Source of the DNA: CAWDMC01 sp963803295
GTDB taxonomy: Bacteria; Acidobacteriota; Terriglobia; UBA7540
Assembly (NCBI GenBank): GCA_963803295.1
Contig: CAWDMC010000013.1
Coordinates: forward strand, 186,001 to 250,000
DNA: 64,000 bases
Direction: 5' to 3'
Shown: positions 61,808 through 64,000 of the stretch, in pieces
Position numbering within the stretch: position 1 is the stretch's first letter
How the letters are laid out: every line of letters starts with the position of its first letter
Translations under genes and position numbers: made by a program
The notes under the pieces: generated by a model
The model's database searches: none
Seen by the model: the letters and a program-made list of their open reading frames with translations, nothing else
Told to the model about the DNA's origin: nothing

Positions 61808-62209
61808 GAGCGCCGGGATAAACCGGCACGAAGTAGAGAATGAAAGAGTCTTACGAGAAAGGATTAGCGATCCGCTCGGCCTCGAGTCTGGCCCTGAGCT
61901 ACCGCAAGGGAGTCAGGGAAGCATAGACAGAGGTATAGGTGGGCTGGGTATGGAGCTGCGAAAATACCAACATCAGGACGCCGACGCTCTAGAGTTGGCG
62001 GAAGGCAAAATGACCAACGGCGTTAGCGCGAGCCGGGGGCCAGTCCTGCGTAGTCTTAGACCCCAGACACGCCTAGAAACTTCGTGCACGAGAACCGGGA
62101 GACCTCGGGAACACCGGCAGCCAAAGCAGGCTGCGGGACGGCGGGTGAAGGCTAAGGCCACACGGCCCGCCTGTATGTCCCCGAGGAGTCGGACAGCGGT
62201 ATAGTACCT

Positions 62210-63646
62210 GTGAATCACTCGAACAAAAACGGGAAACCGTTGGCGGAGAATGAGGAGGGAAGGCCGCTGATCAAGGAGAACGCTCGTCAACTTAACACGC
62301 GCTCGACACAGAGCGAGAAACGCGTGTCCCAAGGGCTGGCGGGCGTGCGGAAAGCAGCAAGGGAAAACAAGGAGATGAAGTTCACTGCCTTGCTCCACCA
62401 TCTGACAGCCGATCTGCTGCGGGAAAGCTTTTACGCGCTGAAGCGAAAAGCCGCACCCGGAGTAGACGGCGTTACTTGGCAGGAGTATGAGACCGGGCTG
62501 AAGGATCGACTGGTCGATCTGCACGGCCGGGTACATCGTGGAGCGTACCGAGCGCAGCCCTCGAGAAGAGTGTATATAGAGAAAGAAGATGGACGACAAC
62601 GTCCATTGGGAATTGCGGCTCTGGAAGACAAAATAGTCCAACAGGCTGTGGTCACCATCCTCCATCAGATTTACGAGGAGGACTTTCTCGGCTTCTCCTA
62701 CGGCTTTCGCCCGGGGCGCAGCCAGCATAATGCGCTGGATGCGTTGTCGTATGCGCTTCTGAAGAAGAAGGTGAACTACGTGCTTGACGCCGATATCAAG
62801 GGTTTCTTCGATAACCTTGATAAAACCTGGCTGATCAAGTTCGTGGAGCATCGCGTTGCCGATCCCCGAATCCTACGGCTGATCCAGAAATGGCTTAAGG
62901 CCGGGGTGATGGAAGACGGCAAATGGTCGGAAACGAAGACAGGTACTCCGCAAGGGTCGGTGATTTCGCCGACACTCGCGAATATCTATCTGCACTATGC
63001 TTTCGATCTCTGGGTTAATACCTGGCGCAAGAAATGGGCGCAAGGCGAGGTGGTGGTCATCCGGTATGCGGATGATACCGTCTTAGGTTTCCAGCATCAG
63101 GCGGAAGCAGACCGTTTTCTAGAAAGCTTAAGGAAACGGCTGGAGAAGTTTGGGCTGGAGCTCCATCCAGAAAAAACGCGCCGGATCGAGTTCGGGCGGT
63201 TTGCCGAACCAAACCGGAAACGAAGAGGAGAAGGCAAGCCAGAGACGTTCGATTTCTTGGGCTTCACGCACATCAGCGGGAAGAACAGCAAAGGGCACTT
63301 CACGGTGAAGCGCAGGACGATTCGCAAGCGCATGCGGAGCAAGCTGCGACAGATCAAGCAGCAACTCCGCGAGCGCATGCACGATCCTGTGCCCCAAACC
63401 GGTGAATGGCTGAAGTCGGTCGTTCAAGGCTACTTCAACTACCACGCGGTGCCAGGCAATATGGAGAGCCTTAACGTATTTCGCCACAGGGTGACGAGAC
63501 TCTGGCGGCGAGTACTTCTCCGCCGCGGTGGGAAACGCCGGCCCAACTGGGCCCGCCTCCACCGTTTGGTGGCGCACTGGCTCCCCACACCGTGTGTGCT
63601 CCATCCCTATCCCGCAGTTCGCTTCGCCGCCAGCCATCCAAGATAA
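62210..63646 (+). CDS. ltrA: group II intron reverse transcriptase / maturase
   Basis: 478 residues from a GTG at 62210. RT domains: LKRKAAPGVDGVTWQEYETG (RT0-1), RPLGIAALEDKIVQQAVVTI (RT2), FSYGFRPGRSQHNALDALSY, VLDADIKGFFDNLDKTWLIK (RT3), GTPQGSVISPTLANIYLHYA (RT4), VVVIRYADDTVLGFQ (RT5, catalytic YADD) and LHPEKTRRIEFGRF; FDFLGFTH is RT7. The maturase (X) domain has SVVQGYFNYHAVPGNMESLN and continues to the basic end. No HNH endonuclease domain follows. It promotes splicing and reinsertion of the intron. Confidence 0.93.
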   Translation: MNHSNKNGKPLAENEEGRPLIKENARQLNTRSTQSEKRVSQGLAGVRKAARENKEMKFTALLHHLTADLLRESFYALKRKAAPGVDGVTWQEYETGLKDRLVDLHGRVHRGAYRAQPSRRVYIEKEDGRQRPLGIAALEDKIVQQAVVTILHQIYEEDFLGFSYGFRPGRSQHNALDALSYALLKKKVNYVLDADIKGFFDNLDKTWLIKFVEHRVADPRILRLIQKWLKAGVMEDGKWSETKTGTPQGSVISPTLANIYLHYAFDLWVNTWRKKWAQGEVVVIRYADDTVLGFQHQAEADRFLESLRKRLEKFGLELHPEKTRRIEFGRFAEPNRKRRGEGKPETFDFLGFTHISGKNSKGHFTVKRRTIRKRMRSKLRQIKQQLRERMHDPVPQTGEWLKSVVQGYFNYHAVPGNMESLNVFRHRVTRLWRRVLLRRGGKRRPNWARLHRLVAHWLPTPCVLHPYPAVRFAASHPR

Positions 63647-63680
63647 GAGCCGTATGCGCTAAGGAGCGCCCGTACGGATC
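63647..63680 (+). ncRNA. group II intron domain V
   Basis: 34 bases starting GAGCCGTATGCG and ending CGTACGGATC, the standard domain V hairpin with the catalytic AGC near its foot (canonical form GAGCCGUAUGCG...CGUACGGUUC). This is the most conserved part of the intron RNA and fixes the 3' end nearby. Confidence 0.88.
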
Positions 63681-63720
63681 CGTGCGGGGGGTATCAGGTA
63701 ACTGGTATCCCTACCGCGAC

Positions 63721-64000
63721 GAGCGCCGGGATAAACCGGCACGAAGTAGAGAATGAAAGAGTCTTACGAGAAAGGATTAGCGATCCGCTCGGCCTCGAGT
63801 CTGGCCTGAGCTACCGCAAGGGAGTCAGGGAAGCATAGACAGAGGTATAGGTGGGCTGGGTATGGAGCTGCGAAAATACCAACATCAGGACGCCGACGCT
63901 CTAGAGTTGGCGGAAGGCAAATGACCAACGGCGTTAGCGCGAGCCGGGGGCCAGTCCTGCGTAGTCTTAGACCCCAGACACGCCTAGAAACTTCGTGCAC
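63721..64000 (+). mobile_element. second group II intron copy, 5' part
   Basis: Starts GAGCGCCGGG directly after the 3' end of the first copy and matches it base by base through the window end, apart from two single-base deletions: one C at GTCTGGCC-TGAG (about 63807) and one A at GGCAAATGACC (about 63921). The rest lies outside the window. Confidence 0.85.

Larger units (their letters stand above)
61808..63720 (+). mobile_element. group II intron, complete copy
   Basis: 1913 bases. The 5' end begins GAGCGCCGGGATAAACCGGC (a departure from the usual GUGYG), which forms the first stem of domain I. The reverse transcriptase/maturase gene lies in domain IV. Domain V is at 63647-63680 and domain VI follows, with GGGGGTATCAG and CTGGTATCCCTACC pairing around GTAA and a bulged A, ending CTACCGCGAC, in accord with the 3' AY rule. 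It is followed without any gap by another copy. It self-splices from RNA and can move by target-primed reverse transcription. Confidence 0.85.

Noticed and set aside
1..64000. tRNA or rRNA genes
   Set aside because: GGTTCGAATC-like strings were checked, for example near 4400, but they lie within coding genes without a cloverleaf around them.

Overview
The window looks like chromosomal DNA of a soil-type Acidobacteriota, probably near Bryobacter/Solibacter; this is inferred from content, not from a search. The supporting content is two very large TonB-dependent receptors with an N-terminal carboxypeptidase-regulatory-like domain, a DUF1501 + PSCyt1/DUF1549/DUF1553 pair, many TPR proteins, a GMC oxidoreductase with a gluconate-dehydrogenase-type small subunit, and moderately high GC. 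No tRNA, rRNA or CRISPR array was seen.

Layout. 1-7 kb: end of an RND efflux permease, a redox group (redoxin, DsbD N-domain protein, rhodanese), an ECF sigma / anti-sigma / Spy-like stress operon and an alpha/beta hydrolase. 7-13.7 kb: the SOS translesion-synthesis operon imuA-imuB-dnaE2 on the minus strand, behind a TTGACA promoter with a Gram-positive-type LexA box; all three genes carry inserted repeats and two are split. 13.9-15 kb: wecB. 15.4-33 kb: a carbohydrate locus with a UroD-like protein, two paralogous unrecognised secreted proteins, a sulfatase-like/TPR fusion, a cupin, a TonB receptor, a DeoR regulator and a GH38 alpha-mannosidase, interrupted by an IS701-type element and a frameshifted universal stress gene. 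33-39 kb: a TPR protein, an apparently exported methyltransferase-fold protein, and a REP-associated tyrosine transposase (RAYT) flanked by REP-like palindromes and split by an IS exactly in its HUH motif. 39-50.6 kb: the second TonB receptor, a TPR protein, DUF1501 and PSCyt1 proteins, and an aldo/keto reductase. 50.7-53.3 kb: GMC oxidoreductase and its frameshifted small subunit. 53.5-61.3 kb: a plus-strand housekeeping run: TPR, NfeD protease, slipin, SPOR protein, Lnt and prfB with its programmed frameshift. 61.8-64 kb: a complete group II intron followed directly by a second copy that runs off the window.

The most striking theme is mobile palindromic DNA. GTAG- or GTGG-headed palindromes that match the REP format occur in at least six places, including in-frame inside dnaE2, and a RAYT gene with its own GTGG-headed palindromes lies in the same window. 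Several further families of short degenerate repeats also occur, and the mutasome operon has collected an unusual number of them. Single-base frameshifts in three places (universal stress gene, gluconate-dehydrogenase-like subunit, indels between the intron copies) mean that sequencing error must be excluded before calling those genes dead.
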